A stretch of DNA of 64,000 nucleotides. Source: Paratinospora sagittata. Lineage: Eukaryota > Streptophyta > Magnoliopsida > Ranunculales > Menispermaceae. A program made the translations under genes and the position numbers. How positions within the stretch are numbered: position 1 is the stretch's first letter; the number at the start of each line of letters is the position of its first letter. Of this stretch, positions 35,601-49,800 are shown piece by piece. The notes beneath the pieces are model-generated. The model was not told the origin of the DNA, did no database searches, and saw only the letters and a program-made list of their open reading frames with translations. Location: positions 20,786,288-20,850,287 of the forward strand of contig CM069605.1 in the NCBI GenBank assembly GCA_035771175.1. Reading direction: 5' to 3'.

Positions 35601-38600
35601 CTAACACCCTGATGATTCCCATTGCCTCGCACGCCCAAAACAACTTTAGATTAAACAACGTTTTGAATGCAAAGCATTTTGTACTCTCTTGCTCTTTAAC
35701 ATACTACTGCTAATTTTATAAAACCCTCATTCTCTGATTTTCTAATATAGAACAAACACGATTTTTGCAAGTTAGACTGAGCTTTCCATAGAGTGTTTAA
35801 ATAGAAGAAAGTCGTGATTCTTGCATTTGCCCAAACAACCTTCGAACTGAATCAAAATTGCAAACTGTCTTGAAGATAAACTCATTATTTCGCAAGTTCT
35901 TCATTTTATCCCTTTTGTGTTGAGATTTTTCCAGAGGCTATCTATTATTTTAAACTGTAAGTATATGAAGTGTTCTCGGTAAGAAAACACATCACCTGTA
36001 TTTTTTTTTCTAAGAGCTATAACTAATCATCAACAACAGATCAAACAATTGCTATCGAAGTCTACAAAGATTAAGCTCGAAAAACGAAGACATATCTCAT
36101 GTCTAATGCGTTAGTTTTATCTTTAGTGTGTAAGGTAACCTCTCGATCAATCTCAACACTAAAACACTAAAAATTACAAAGTCTTCGAAAGCACTTCGAT
36201 ATAGTATTTCATTTTGAAAAAATGTTTTCTAAAAGGTTTTAATCATAATTTCAATGAGTTTTGAAATATTTAAAAGTTTTTAATCTTATATCAATATGTT
36301 TTGAGTAAATGGAATGGTTCTTGAGTGTTAAAATATTAATATTTCAAAAATAAGGCTATCTAGCAATTTGCCAAAATTTTCCAGAAGCCACTAGCGCACT
36401 ATCAGTGTTGATGGCATGCTGATAGGATTCTATAAAAAAATATTAGTTTTTCTGAAAAATTGTCTGTGGCGCTATCCCCTTTGATAACTCGCTATAAAGC
36501 TGTTGCATAGATCTTTCCATTTTTAGTAAAATGGGCAATAACGCGCTATAGGCCTTGATAACACGCTACCGAAAAGTCTGAAAAACTCAAGCTCTCGGGT
36601 TTGTGTATATCAACCTGCCATAGGCTGCTATCATTCAATAGAGAACATGATACACAACCCAATAGCAAGCTATCCACGTCTTAGACTAAAATCTGATATT
36701 TCTTATGAGGAAAATGTGTGCACTTTTACTTGCTCGATTTTTTTATTCCTTACACAATTTTGCCAGGTTATCTTAATTGAAGTATTCTCTACTAACACCC
36801 TGATGATTCCCATTGCCTCGCACGCCCAAAAAAACTTTAGATTAAACAACGTTTTGAATGCAAAGCATTTTGTACTCTCTTGCTCTTTAACATACTACTG
36901 CTAATTTTATAAAATCCTCATTCTCTGATTTTCAAAGATAGAACAAACACGATTTTTGCAAGTTAGACTGAGCTTTCCATAGAGTGTTTAAATAGAAGAA
37001 AGTCGTGATTCTTGCATTTGCCCAAACAACCTTCGAACTGAATCAAAATTGCAAACTGTCTTGAAGATAACCTCATTATTTCGCAAGTTCTTCATTTTAT
37101 CCCATTGTGTTGAGATTTCCTGAGGCTATCTATTGTTTTAAACTGTAAGTATATGAAGTGTTCTCGATGAGACAACACATCACCAATATTTTTTTTTCGA
37201 AGAGCTATAACTAATCATCAACAACAAATCACACAATTGCTATCGAAGTCTACAAATATGAAGCTCGAAGAACGAAGACATATCTCATGTCTAATGCGTT
37301 AGTTTTATCATTGGTGTGTAAGGTAACCTCTCGATCAATCTCAACACTAAAACACTAAAAATTACAAAGTCTTCAAAATCACTTCGATATAGTATTTCAG
37401 TTTGAAAAAATGTTTTCGAAAGGTTTTAATCATAATTTCAATGAGTTTTGAAATATTTAAAAGTTTTTAATCTTATATCAATATGTTTTGAGTCAATGGA
37501 ACGGTTCTTGAGTGTTAAAATATTAATTTTTAAAAAATAAGGCTTTCCAGAAATTTGCCAAAATTTTCCAGAAGCCACTAGCGCACTATCAGTGTTGATA
37601 GCACGCTGATAGGATTCTATAATAAAACATTTGTTTTCCTGGAAAATTGTCTGTGGCGCTATCCCCTTTCATAACTCGCTATAAAGTTGTTGCAGTGATC
37701 TTTCCATTTTTAGTAAAATGGGCAATAACACGCTATAGGCCTTGATAACACGCTACCGAAAAGTCTGAAAAGCTCAAGCTCTCGGGTTTGTGTATATCGA
37801 CCTGCCATAGGCTGCTATCATTCAATAGAGAACATGATACACAACCCAATAGCAAGCTATCCACGTCTTAGACTAAAATCTGATATTTCTTATGAGGAAA
37901 ATGTGTGCACTTTTACTTGCTCGATTTTTTTATTCCTTATACAATTTTGCCAGGTTATCTTAATTGAAGTATTCTCTACTAACACCCTGATGATTCCCAT
38001 TGGCTTGCACGCCCAAAACAACTTTAGATTAAACAACGTTTTGAATGCAAAGCATTTTGTACTCTCTTGCTCTTTAACATACTACTGCTAATTTTATAAA
38101 ACCCTCATTCTCTGATTTTCAAAGATAGAACAAACACGATTTTTGCAAGTTAGACTGAGCTTTCCATAGAGTGTTTAAATAGAAGAAAGTCGTGATTCTT
38201 GCATTTGCCCAAACAACCTTCGAACTGAATCAAAATTGCAAACTGTCTTGAAGATAACCTCATTATTTCGCAAGTTCTTCATTTTATCCCATTGTGTTGA
38301 GATTTCCAGAGGCTATCTATTGTTTTAAACTGTAAGTATATGAAGTGTTCTCGATAAGACAACACATCACCAGTATTTTTTTTCTAAGAGCTATAACTAA
38401 TCATCAACAACAAATCGCACAATTGCTATCGAAGTCTACAAATATGAAGCTCGAAGAACGAAGACATATCTCATGTCTAATGCGTTAGTTTTATCTTTGG
38501 TGTGTAAGGTAACCTCTCGATCAATCTCGACACTAAAACGCTAAAAATTCCAAAGTCTTCAAAATCACTTCGATATAGTATTTCATTTTGAAAAAATCTT

Positions 38601-41600
38601 TTCCGCAAGGTTTTAATCATAATTTCAATGAGTTTTGAAATATTTAAAAGTTTTTAATCTTATATCAATATGTTTTGAGTCAACGGAATGGTTCTTGAGT
38701 GTTAAAATATTAATTTTTCAAAAATAAGGCTATCTAGCAATTTGCCAAAATTTTTCAGAAGCCACTAGCGCACTATCAGTGTTGATGGCATGCTGATAGG
38801 ATTCTATAATAAAATATTAGTTTTCTGAAAAATTGTCTGTGGCGCTATCCCCTTTGATAACTCGCTATAAAGCAGTTGCAGTGATCTTTCCATTTTTAGT
38901 AAAATGGGCAATAACGCGTTATAGGCCTTGATAACACGCTACCGAAAAGTCTTAAAAGCTCAAGCTCTCGGGTTTGTGTATATCGACCTGCCATAGGCTG
39001 GTATCATTCAATAGAAAACATGATACACAACCCAATAGCAAGCTATCCACGTCTTAGACTAAAATCTGATATTTCTTACGGGGAAAATGTGTGCACTTTT
39101 GCTTGCTCGATTTTTTTATTCCTTACACAGTTTTGCCAGGTTATTTTAATTGAAGTATTCTCTACTAACACCCTGATGATTCCCATTGCCTCGCACGCCC
39201 AAAACAACTTTAGATTAAACAACGTTTTGAATGCAAAGCATTTTGTACTCTCTTGCTCTTTAACATACTACTGCTGATTTTATAAAACCCTCATTCTCTG
39301 ATTTTCTAATATAGAACAAACACGATTTTTGCAAGTTAGACTGAGCTTTCCATAGAGTGTTTAAATAGAAGAAAGTCGTGATTCTTGCATTTGCCCAAAC
39401 AACCTTCGAACTGAATCAAAATTGCAAACTGTCTTGAAGATAAACTCATTATTTCGCAAGTTCTTCATTTTATCCCATTGTGTTGAGATTTTTCCAGAGG
39501 CTATCTATTATTTTAAACTGTAAGTATATGAAGTGTTCTCGGTAAGAAAACACATCACCTGTATTTTTTTTTCTAAGAGCTATAACTAATCATCAACAAC
39601 AGATCAAACAATTGCTATCGAAGTCTACAAAGATTAAGCTCGAAAAACGAAGACATATCTCATGTCTAATGCGTTAGTTTTATCTTTAGTGTGTAAGGTA
39701 ACCTCTCGATCAATCTCAACAATAAAACACTAAAAATTACAAAATCTTCAAAATCACTTCGATATAGTATTTCATTTTGAAAAAATGTTTTCGAAAGGTT
39801 CTAATCATAATTTCAATGAGTTTTGAAATATTTAAAAGTTTTTAATCTTATATCAATATGTTTTGAGTCAATGGAACGGTTCTTGAGTGGTAAAATATTA
39901 ATTTTTAAAAAATAAGGCTATCCAAAAATTTGCCAAAATTTTCCAGAAGCCACTAGCGCACTATCAGTGCTGATAGCACGCTGATAGGATTCTATAATAA
40001 AACATTTGTTTTCCTGGAAAATTGTCTGTGGCGCTATCCCCTTTCGTAACTCGCTATAAAGTTGTTCCAGTGATCTTTCCATTTTTAGTAAAATGGGCAA
40101 TAGCGCGCTATAGGCCTTGATAACACGCTACCGAAAAGTCTGAAAAACTCAAGCTCTCGGGTTTGTGTATATCGACCTGCCATAGGCTGCTATCATTCAA
40201 TAGAGAACATGATACACAACCCAATAGCAAGCTATCCACGTCTTAGACTAAAATCTGATATTTCTTATGAGGAAAATGTGTGCACTTTTACTTGCTCGAT
40301 TTTTTTATTCCTTACACAATTTGTCAGGTTATCTTAATTGAAGTATTCTCTACTAACACCCTGATGATTTCCATTGCCTCGCACGCCCAAAACAACTTTA
40401 GATTAAACAACGTTTTGAATGCAAAGCATTTTGTACTCTCTTGCTCTTTAACATACTACTGCTAATTTTATAAAACCCTCATTCTCTGATTTTCAAAGAT
40501 AGAACAAACACGATTTTTGCAAGTTAGACTGAGCTTTCCATAGAGTGTATAAATAGAAGAAAGTCGTGATTCTTGCATTTGCCCAAACAACCTTCGAACT
40601 GAATCAAAATTGCAAACTGTCTTGAAGATAACCTCATTATTTCGCAAATTCTTCATTTTATCCCATTGTGTTGAGATTTCCAGAGGCTATCTATTGTTTT
40701 AAACTGTAAGTATATGAAGTGTTCCCGATAAGAAAACACATCACCTGTATTTTTTTTTTCTAAGAGCAATAACTAATCATCAACAACAGATCAAACAATT
40801 GCTATCGAAGTCTACAAAGATTAAGCTCGAAAAACGAAGACATATCTCATGTCTAATGTGTTAGTTTTATCTTTGGTGTGTAAGGTAACCTCTCGATCAA
40901 TCTCGACACTAAAACGCTAAAAATTGCAAAGTCTTCAAAATCACTTCGATATAGTATTTCATTTTGAAAAAATCTTTTCCGCAAGGTTTTAATCATAATT
41001 TCAATGAGTTTTGAAATATTTAAAAGTTTTTAATCTTATATCAATATGTTTTGAGTCAACGGAATGGTTCTTGAGTGTTAAAATATTAATTTTTCAAAAA
41101 TAAGGCTATCTAGCAATTTGCCAAAATTTTTCAGAAGCCACTAGCGCACTATCAGTGTTGATGGCATGCTGATAGGATTCTATAATAAAATATTAGTTTT
41201 CTAAAAAATTGTCTGTGGCGCTATCCCCTTTGATAACTCGCTATAAAGCAGTTGCAGTGATCTTTCCATTTTTAGTAAAATGGGCAATAACGTGCTATAG
41301 GCCTTGATAACACGCTACCGAAAAGTCTTAAAAGCTCAAGCTCTCGGGTTTGTGTATATCGACCTGCCATAGGCTGGTATCATTCAATAGAAAACATGAT
41401 ACACAACCCAATAGCAAGCTATCCACGTCTTAGACTAAAATCTGATATTTCTTACGAGGAAAATGTGTGCACTTTTGCTTGCTCGATTTTTTTATTCCTT
41501 ACACAGTTTTGCCAGGTTATTTTAATTGAAGTATTCTCTACTAACACCCTGATGATTCCCATTGCCTCGCACGCCCAAAACAACTTTAGATTAAACAACG

Positions 41601-44600
41601 TTTTGAATGCAAAGCATTTTGTACTCTCTTGCTGTTTAACATACTACTGCTAATTTTATAAAACCCTCATTCTCTGATTTTCTAATATAGAACAAACACG
41701 ATTTTTGCAAGTTAGACTGAGCTTTCCATAGAGTGTTTAAATAGAAGAAAGTCGTGATTCTTGCATTTGCCCAAACAACCTTCGAACTGAATCAAAATTG
41801 CAAACTGTCTTGAAGATAAACTCATTATTTCGCAAGTTCTTCATTTTATCCCTTTTGTGTTGAGATTTTTCCAGAGGCTATCTATTATTTTAAACTGTAA
41901 GTATATGAAGTGTTCTCGGTAAGAAAACACATCACCTGTATTTTTTTTTCTAAGAGCTATAACTAATCATCAACAACAGATCAAACAATTGCTATCGAAG
42001 TCTACAAAGATTAAGCTCGAAAAACGAAGACATATCTCATGTCTAATGCGTTAGTTTTATCTTTAGTGTGTAAGGTAACCTCTCGATCAATCTCAACACT
42101 AAAACACTAAAAATTACAAAGTCTTCGAAAGCACTTCGATATAGTATTTCATTTTGAAAAAATGTTTTCTAAAAGGTTTTAATCATAATTTCAATGAGTT
42201 TTGAAATATTTAAAAGTTTTTAATCTTATATCAATATGTTTTGAGTAAATGGAATGGTTCTTGAGTGTTAAAATATTAATTTTTCAAAAATAAGGATATC
42301 TAGCAATTTGCCAAAATTTTCCAGAAGCCACTAGCGCACTATCAGTGTTGATGGCATGCTGATAGGATTCTATAAAAAAATATTAGTTTTTCTGAAAAAT
42401 TGTCTGTGGCGCTATCCCCTTTGATAACTCGCTATAAAGCTGTTGCAGAGATCTTTCCATTTTTAGTAAAATGGGCAATAACGCGCTATAGGCCTTGATA
42501 ACACGCTACCGAAAAGTCTGAAAAACTCAAGCTCTCGGGTTTGTGTATATCAACCTGCCATAGGCTGCTATCATTCAATAGAGAACATGATACACAACCC
42601 AATAGCAAGCTATCCACGTCTTAGACTAAAATCTGATATTTCTTATGAGGAAAATGTGTGCACTTTTACTTGCTCGATTTTTTTATTCCTTACACAATTT
42701 TTCCAGGTTATCTTAGTTGAAGTATTCTCTACTAACACCCTGATGATTCCCATTGCCTCGCACGCCCAAAAAAACTTTAGATTAAACAACGTTTTGAATG
42801 CAAAGCATTTTGTACTCTCTTGCTCTTTAACATACTACTGCTGATTTTATAAAATCCTCATTCTCTGATTTTCAAAGATAGAACAAACACGATTTTTGCA
42901 AGTTAGACTGAGCTTTCCATAGAGTGTTTAAATAGAAGAAAGTCGTGATTCTTGCATTTGCCCAAACAACCTTCGAACTGAATCAAAATTGCAAATTGTC
43001 TTCAAGATAACCTCATTATTTCGCAAGTTCTTCATTTTATCCCATTGTGTTGAGATTTCCAGAGGCTATCTATTGTTTTAAACTGTAAGTATATGAAGTG
43101 TTCTCGATAAGACAACACATCACCAGTATTTTTTTTCTAAGAGCTATAACTAATCATCAACAACAAATCACACAATTGCTATCGAAGTCTACAAATATGA
43201 AGCTCGAAGAACGAAGACATATCTCATGTCTAATGCGTTAGTTTTATCTTTGGTGTGTAAGGTAACCTCTCGATCAATCTCAACACTAAAACACTAAAAA
43301 TTACAAAATCTTCAAAATCACTTCGATATAGTATTTCATTTTGAAAAAATGTTTTCGAAAGGTTCTAATCATAATTTCAATGAGTTTTGAAATATTTAAA
43401 AGTTTTTAATCTTATATCAATATGTTTTGAGTCAATGGAACGGTTCTTGAGTGGTAAAATATTAATTTTTAAAAAATAACGCTATCCAAAAATTTGCCAA
43501 AATTTTCCAGAAGCCACTAGCGCACTATCAGTGCTGATAGCACGCTGATAGGATTCTATAATAAAACATTTGTTTTCCTGGAAAATTGTCTGTGGCGCTA
43601 TCCCCTTTCGTAACTCGCTATAAAGTTGTTCCAGTGATCTTTCCATTTTTAGTAAAATGGGCAATAGCGCGCTATAGGCCTTGATAACACGCTACCGAAA
43701 AGTCTGAAAAACTCAAGCTCTCGGGTTTGTGTATATCGACCTGCCATAGGCTGCTATCATTCAATAGAGAACATGATACACAACCCAATAGCAAGCTATC
43801 CACGTCTTAGACTAAAATCTGATATTTCTTATGAGGAAAATGTGTGCACTTTTACTTGCTCGATTTTTTTATTCCTTACACAATTTTGTCAGGTTATCTT
43901 AATTGAAGTATTCTCTACTAACACCCTGATGATTCCCATTGCCTCGCACGCCCAAAACAACTTTAGATTAAACAACGTTTTGAATGCAAAGCATTTTGTA
44001 CTCTCTTGCTCTTTAACATACTACTGCTAATTTTATAAAACCCTCATTCTCTGATTTTCAAAGATAGAACAAACACGATTTTTGCAAGTTAGACTGAGCT
44101 TTCCATAGAGTGTATAAATAGAAGAAAGTCGTGATTCTTGCATTTGCCCAAACAACCTTCGAACTGAATCAAAATTGCAAACTGTCTTGAAGATAACCTC
44201 ATTATTTCGCAAGTTCTTCATTTTATCCCATTGTGTTGAGATTTCCAGAGGCTATCTATTGTTTTAAACTGTAAGTATATGAAGTGTTCCCGATAAGAAA
44301 ACACATCACCTGTATTTTTTTTTTCTAAGAGCAATAACTAATCATCAACAACAGATCAAACAATTGCTATCGAAGTCTACAAAGATTAAGCTCGAAAAAC
44401 GAAGACATATCTCATGTCTAATGTGTTAGTTTTATCTTTGGTGTGTAAGGTAACCTCTCGATCAATCTCGACACTAAAACGCTAAAAATTGCAAAGTCTT
44501 CAAAATCACTTCGATATAGTATTTCATTTTGAAAAAATCTTTTCCGCAAGGTTTTAATCATAATTTCAATGAGTTTTGAAATATTTAAAAGTTTTTAATC

Positions 44601-46870
44601 TTATATCAATATGTTTTGAGTCAACGGAATGGTTCTTGAGTGTTAAAATATTAATTTTTCAAAAATAAGGCTATCTAGCAATTTGCCAAAATTTTTCAGA
44701 AGCCACTAGCGCACTATCAGTGTTGATGGCATGCTGATAGGATTCTATAATAAAATATTAGTTTTCTGAAAAATTGTCTGTGGCGCTATCCCCTTTGATA
44801 ACTCGCTATAAAGCAGTTGCAGTGATCTTTCCATTTTTAGTAAAATGGGCAATAACGCGCTATAGGCCTTGATAACACGCTACCGAAAAGTCTTAAAAGC
44901 TCAAGCTCTCGGGTTTGTGTATATCGACCTGCCATAGGCTGGTATCATTCAATAGAAAACATGATACACAACCCAATAGCAAGCTATCCACGTCTTAGAC
45001 TAAAATCTGATATTTCTTACGAGGAAAATGTGTGCACTTTTGCTTGCTCGATTTTTTTATTCCTTACACAGTTTTGCCAGGTTATTTTAATTGAAGTATT
45101 CTCTACTAACACCCTGATGATTCCCATTGCCTCGCACGCCCAAAACAACTTTAGATTAAACAACGTTTTGAATGCAAAGCATTTTGTACTCTCTTGCTCT
45201 TTAACATACTACTGCTAATTTTATAAAACCCTCATTCTCTGATTTTCTAATATAGAACAAACACGATTTTTGCAAGTTAGACTGAGCTTTCCATAGAGTG
45301 TTTAAATAGAAGAAAGTCGTGATTCTTGCATTTGCCCAAACAACCTTCGAACTGAATCAAAATTGCAAACTGTCTTGAAGATAAACTCATTATTTCGCAA
45401 GTTCTTCATTTTATCCCTTTTGTGTTGAGATTTTTCCAGAGGCTATCTATTATTTTAAACTGTAAGTATATGAAGTGTTCTCGGTAAGAAAACACATCAC
45501 CTGTATTTTTTTTTCTAAGAGCTATAACTAATCATCAACAACAGATCAAACAATTGCTATCGAAGTCTACAAAGATTAAGCTCGAAAAACGAAGACATAT
45601 CTCATGTCTAATGCGTTAGTTTTATCTTTAGTGTGTAAGGTAACCTCTCGATCAATCTCAACACTAAAACACTAAAAATTACAAAGTCTTCGAAAGCACT
45701 TCGATATAGTATTTCATTTTGAAAAAATGTTTTCTAAAAGGTTTTAATCATAATTTCAATGAGTTTTGAAATATTTAAAAGTTTTTAATCTTATATCAAT
45801 ATGTTTTGAGTAAATGGAATGGTTCTTGAGTGTTAAAATATTAATTTTTCAAAAATAAGGATATCTAGCAATTTGCCAAAATTTTCCAGAAGCCACTAGC
45901 GCACTATCAGTGTTGATGGCATGCTGATAGGATTCTATAAAAAAATATTAGTTTTTCTGAAAAATTGTCTGTGGCGCTATCCCCTTTGATAACTCGCTAT
46001 AAAGCTGTTGCAGAGATCTTTCCATTTTTAGTAAAATGGGCAATAACGCGCTATAGGCCTTGATAACACGCTACCGAAAAGTCTGAAAAACTCAAGCTCT
46101 CGGGTTTGTGTATATCAACCTGCCATAGGCTGCTATCATTCAATAGAGAACATGATACACAACCCAATAGCAAGCTATCCACGTCTTAGACTAAAATCTG
46201 ATATTTCTTATGAGGAAAATGTGTGCACTTTTACTTGCTCGATTTTTTTATTCCTTACACAATTTTTCCAGGTTATCTTAGTTGAAGTATTCGCTACTAA
46301 CACCCTGATGATTCCCATTGCCTCGCACGCCCAAAAAAACTTTAGATTAAACAACGTTTTGAATGCAAAGCATTTTGTACTCTCTTGCTCTTTAACATAC
46401 TACTGCTGATTTTATAAAATCCTCATTCTCTGATTTTCAAAGATAGAACAAACACGATTTTTTGCAAGTTAGACTGAGCTTTCCATAGAGTGTTTAAATA
46501 GAAGAAAGTCGTGATTCTTGCATTTGCCCAAACAACCTTCGAACTGAATCAAAATTGCAAACTGTCTTGAAGATAACCTCATTATTTCGCAAGTTCTTCA
46601 TTTTATCCGTTTTCTGGTGAGATTTTCAGAGGCTATCTATTGTTTTAAACTGTAAGTATATGAAGAGTTTTCGGTAAGAAAACACATCACCTGTATTTTT
46701 TTTTCTAAGAGCTATAACTAATCATCAACAACAGATCAAACAATTGCTATCGAAGTCTACAAAGATTAAGCTCGAGAAACGAAGACATATCTCATGTCTA
46801 ATGCGTTAGTTTTATCGTTAGTGTGTAAGGTAACCTCTCGATCAATATCAACACTAAAACACTAAAAATT
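32611..46870. repeat. Satellite array with three-unit higher-order repeat (~3.565 kb)
   Basis: Twelve units starting near 32611, 33799, 34986, 36176, 37364, 38550, 39739, 40926, 42116, 43303, 44491 and 45681. Types A, B and C recur in order with a 3,563-3,568 bp period. Units 20-22 and 23-25 share private marks such as TTGCATAGATC, CATTTCAGTTTG-type and CCTTATACAATT changes. Units 26-28 and 29-31 share others, such as CTAATGTGTTAG, AAGGATATCTAGC and CTTAGTTGAAG. One type A unit is missing before unit 26, as expected after unequal exchange. No gene seen. Confidence 0.9.
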
Positions 46871-49800
46871 ACAAAGTCTTCGAAAGCACTTCGATATAGT
46901 ATTTCATTTTGAAAAAATGTTTTCCAAAAGGTTTTCATCATAATTTCAATGAGTTTTGAAATATTTAAAAGTTTTTAATCTAATATCAATATGTTTTGAG
47001 TCAACGGAATGGTTCTTGAGTGTTAAAATGTTAATTTTTCAAAAATAAGGCTATCTAGCAATTTGCCAAAATTTTCCAGAAGCCACTAGCGCACTATCAG
47101 TGTTGATGGCATGCTGATAGGATTCTATAATAAAATATTAGTTTTCTGAAAAATTGACTGTGGCGCTATCCCCTTTGATAACTCGCTATAAAGCAGTTGT
47201 AGTGATCTTTCCATTTTTAGTAAAATAGGCCTTGATAACACGCTACCGAAAAGTCTGAAAAGCTCAAGCTCTCGAGTTTGTGTATATCGACCTGCCATAG
47301 GCTGCTATCATTCAATAGAAAACATGATACACAACCCAATAGCAAGCTATCCACGTCTTAGACTAAAATCTGATATTTCTTACGAGGAAAATGTGTGATT
47401 TTTTTATTCCTTACACAGTTTTGTCAGGTTATCTTAATTGAAGTATTCTCTACTAACACCCTGATGATTCCCATTGTCTCGCACGCCCAAAACAACTTTA
47501 GATTAAACAACGTTTTGAATGCATAGCATTTTGTACTCTCTGGCTCTTTAACATACTACTGCTAATTTTATAAAACCCTCATTCTCTGATTTTCAAAGAT
47601 AGAACAAACACGATTTTTGCAAGTTAGACTGAGCTTTCCATAGAGTGTTTAAATAGAAGAAAGTCGTGATTCTTGCATTTGCCCAAACAACCTTCGAACT
47701 GAATCAAAATTGCAAACTGTCTTGAAGATAACCTCATTATTTCGCAAGTTCTTCATTTTATCCCATTGTGTTGAGATTTCCAGAGGCTATCTATTGTTTT
47801 AAACTGTAAGTATATGAAGTGTTCTCGATAAGACAACACATCACCAGTATTTTTTTTTCTAAGAGCTATAACTAATCATCAACAACAAATCACACAATTG
47901 CTATCGAAGTCTACAAAGATGAAGCTCGAAGAACGAAGACATATCTCATGTCTAATGCGTTAGTTTTATCTTTGGTGTGTAAGGTAACCTCTCGATTAAT
48001 CTCAACACTAAAACACTAAAAATTACAAAGTCTTCAAAATCACTTCGATATAGTATTTCATTTTGAAAAAATGTTTTCGAAAGGTTTTAATCATAATTTC
48101 ATTGAGTTTTGAAATATTTAAAAGTTTTTAATCTTATATCAATATGTTTTGAGTCAATGGAACGGTTCTTGAGTGTTAAAATATTAATTTTTCAAAAATA
48201 AGGCTATCCAGCAATTTGCCAAAATTTTTCAGAAGCCACTAGCGCAATATCAGTGTTGATAGCACGCTGATAGGGTTAAATAAAAAAACATTTATTTTTT
48301 TGGAAAATTGTCTATAGCGCGCTATCCTCTTTGATAACTCGCTATAGAGCTGTTGCCGTGATCTTTTCATTTTTAGTAAAATGGGCAATAGCGCGCTATA
48401 GGCCTTGATAAAAACACGCTATCGGATAGCCTAAAAAACACGACCTCTCGGGTTTGTGTATAACGACTTGCAATAGCTTGCTATCATTCAATAGAGAACA
48501 TGATACACAACCCAATAGCAAGCTATCCACGTCTTAGACTAAAATGTGATATTTCTTACGAGAAAAATGTGTGCACTTTTGCTTGCTCAATTTTTTTATT
48601 CCTTACACAGTTTTGCCAGGTTATCTTAATTGAAATATTCTCTACTAACACCCTGATGATTCCCATTGTCTCGCACGCCCAAAACAACTTTAGATTAAAC
48701 AACGTTTTGAATTCAAAGCATTTTGTACTCTCTTGCTCTTTAACCTACAACTGCTAATTTTTTAAAACCCTCATTCTCTAATTTTCAAAGATAGAACAAA
48801 CACGATTTTTGTAAGTTAGTCTGAGCTTTCCATAGAGTGTTTAAATAGAAGAAAGTCGTGATTCTTGCATTTGCCCAAACAACCTTCGAACTGAATCAAA
48901 ATTGCAAACTGTCTTGAAGATAACCTCATTATTTCGCAAGTTCTTCATTTTATCCGTTTTCTGGTGAGATTTTCAGAGGCTATCTATTGTTTTAAACTGT
49001 AAGTATATGAAGAGTTTTCGGTAAGAAAACACATCACCTGTATTTTTTTTTCTAAGAGCTATAACTAATCATCAACAACAGATCAAACAATTGCTATCGA
49101 AGTCTACAAAGATTAAGCTCGAGAAACGAAGACATATCTCATGTCTAATGCGTTAGTTTTATCGTTAGTGTGTAAGGTAACCTCTCGATCAATATCAACA
49201 CTAAAACACTAAAAATTACAAAGTCTTCGAAAGCACTTCGATATAGTATTTCATTTTGAAAAAATGTTTTCCAAAAGGTTTTCATCATAATTTCAATGAG
49301 TTTTGAAATATTTAAAAGTTTTTAATCTAATATCAATATGTTTTGAGTCAACGGAATGGTTCTTGAGTGTTAAAATGTTAATTTTTCAAAAATAAGGCTA
49401 TCTAGCAATTTGCCAAAATTTTCCAGAAGCCACTAGCGCACTATCAGTGTTGATGGCATGCTGATAGGATTCTATAATAAAATATTAGTTTTCTGAAAAA
49501 TTGACTGTGGCGCTATCCCCTTTGATAACTCGCTATAAAGCAGTTGTAGTGATCTTTCCATTTTTAGTAAAATAGGCCTTGATAACACGCTACCGAAAAG
49601 TCTGAAAAGCTCAAGCTCTCGAGTTTGTGTATATCGACCTGCCATAGGCTGCTATCATTCAATAGAAAACATGATACACAACCCAATAGCAAGCTATCCA
49701 CGTCTTAGACTAAAATCTGATATTTCTTACGAGGAAAATGTGTGATTTTTTTATTCCTTACACAGTTTTGTCAGGTTATCTTAATTGAAGTATTCTCTAC

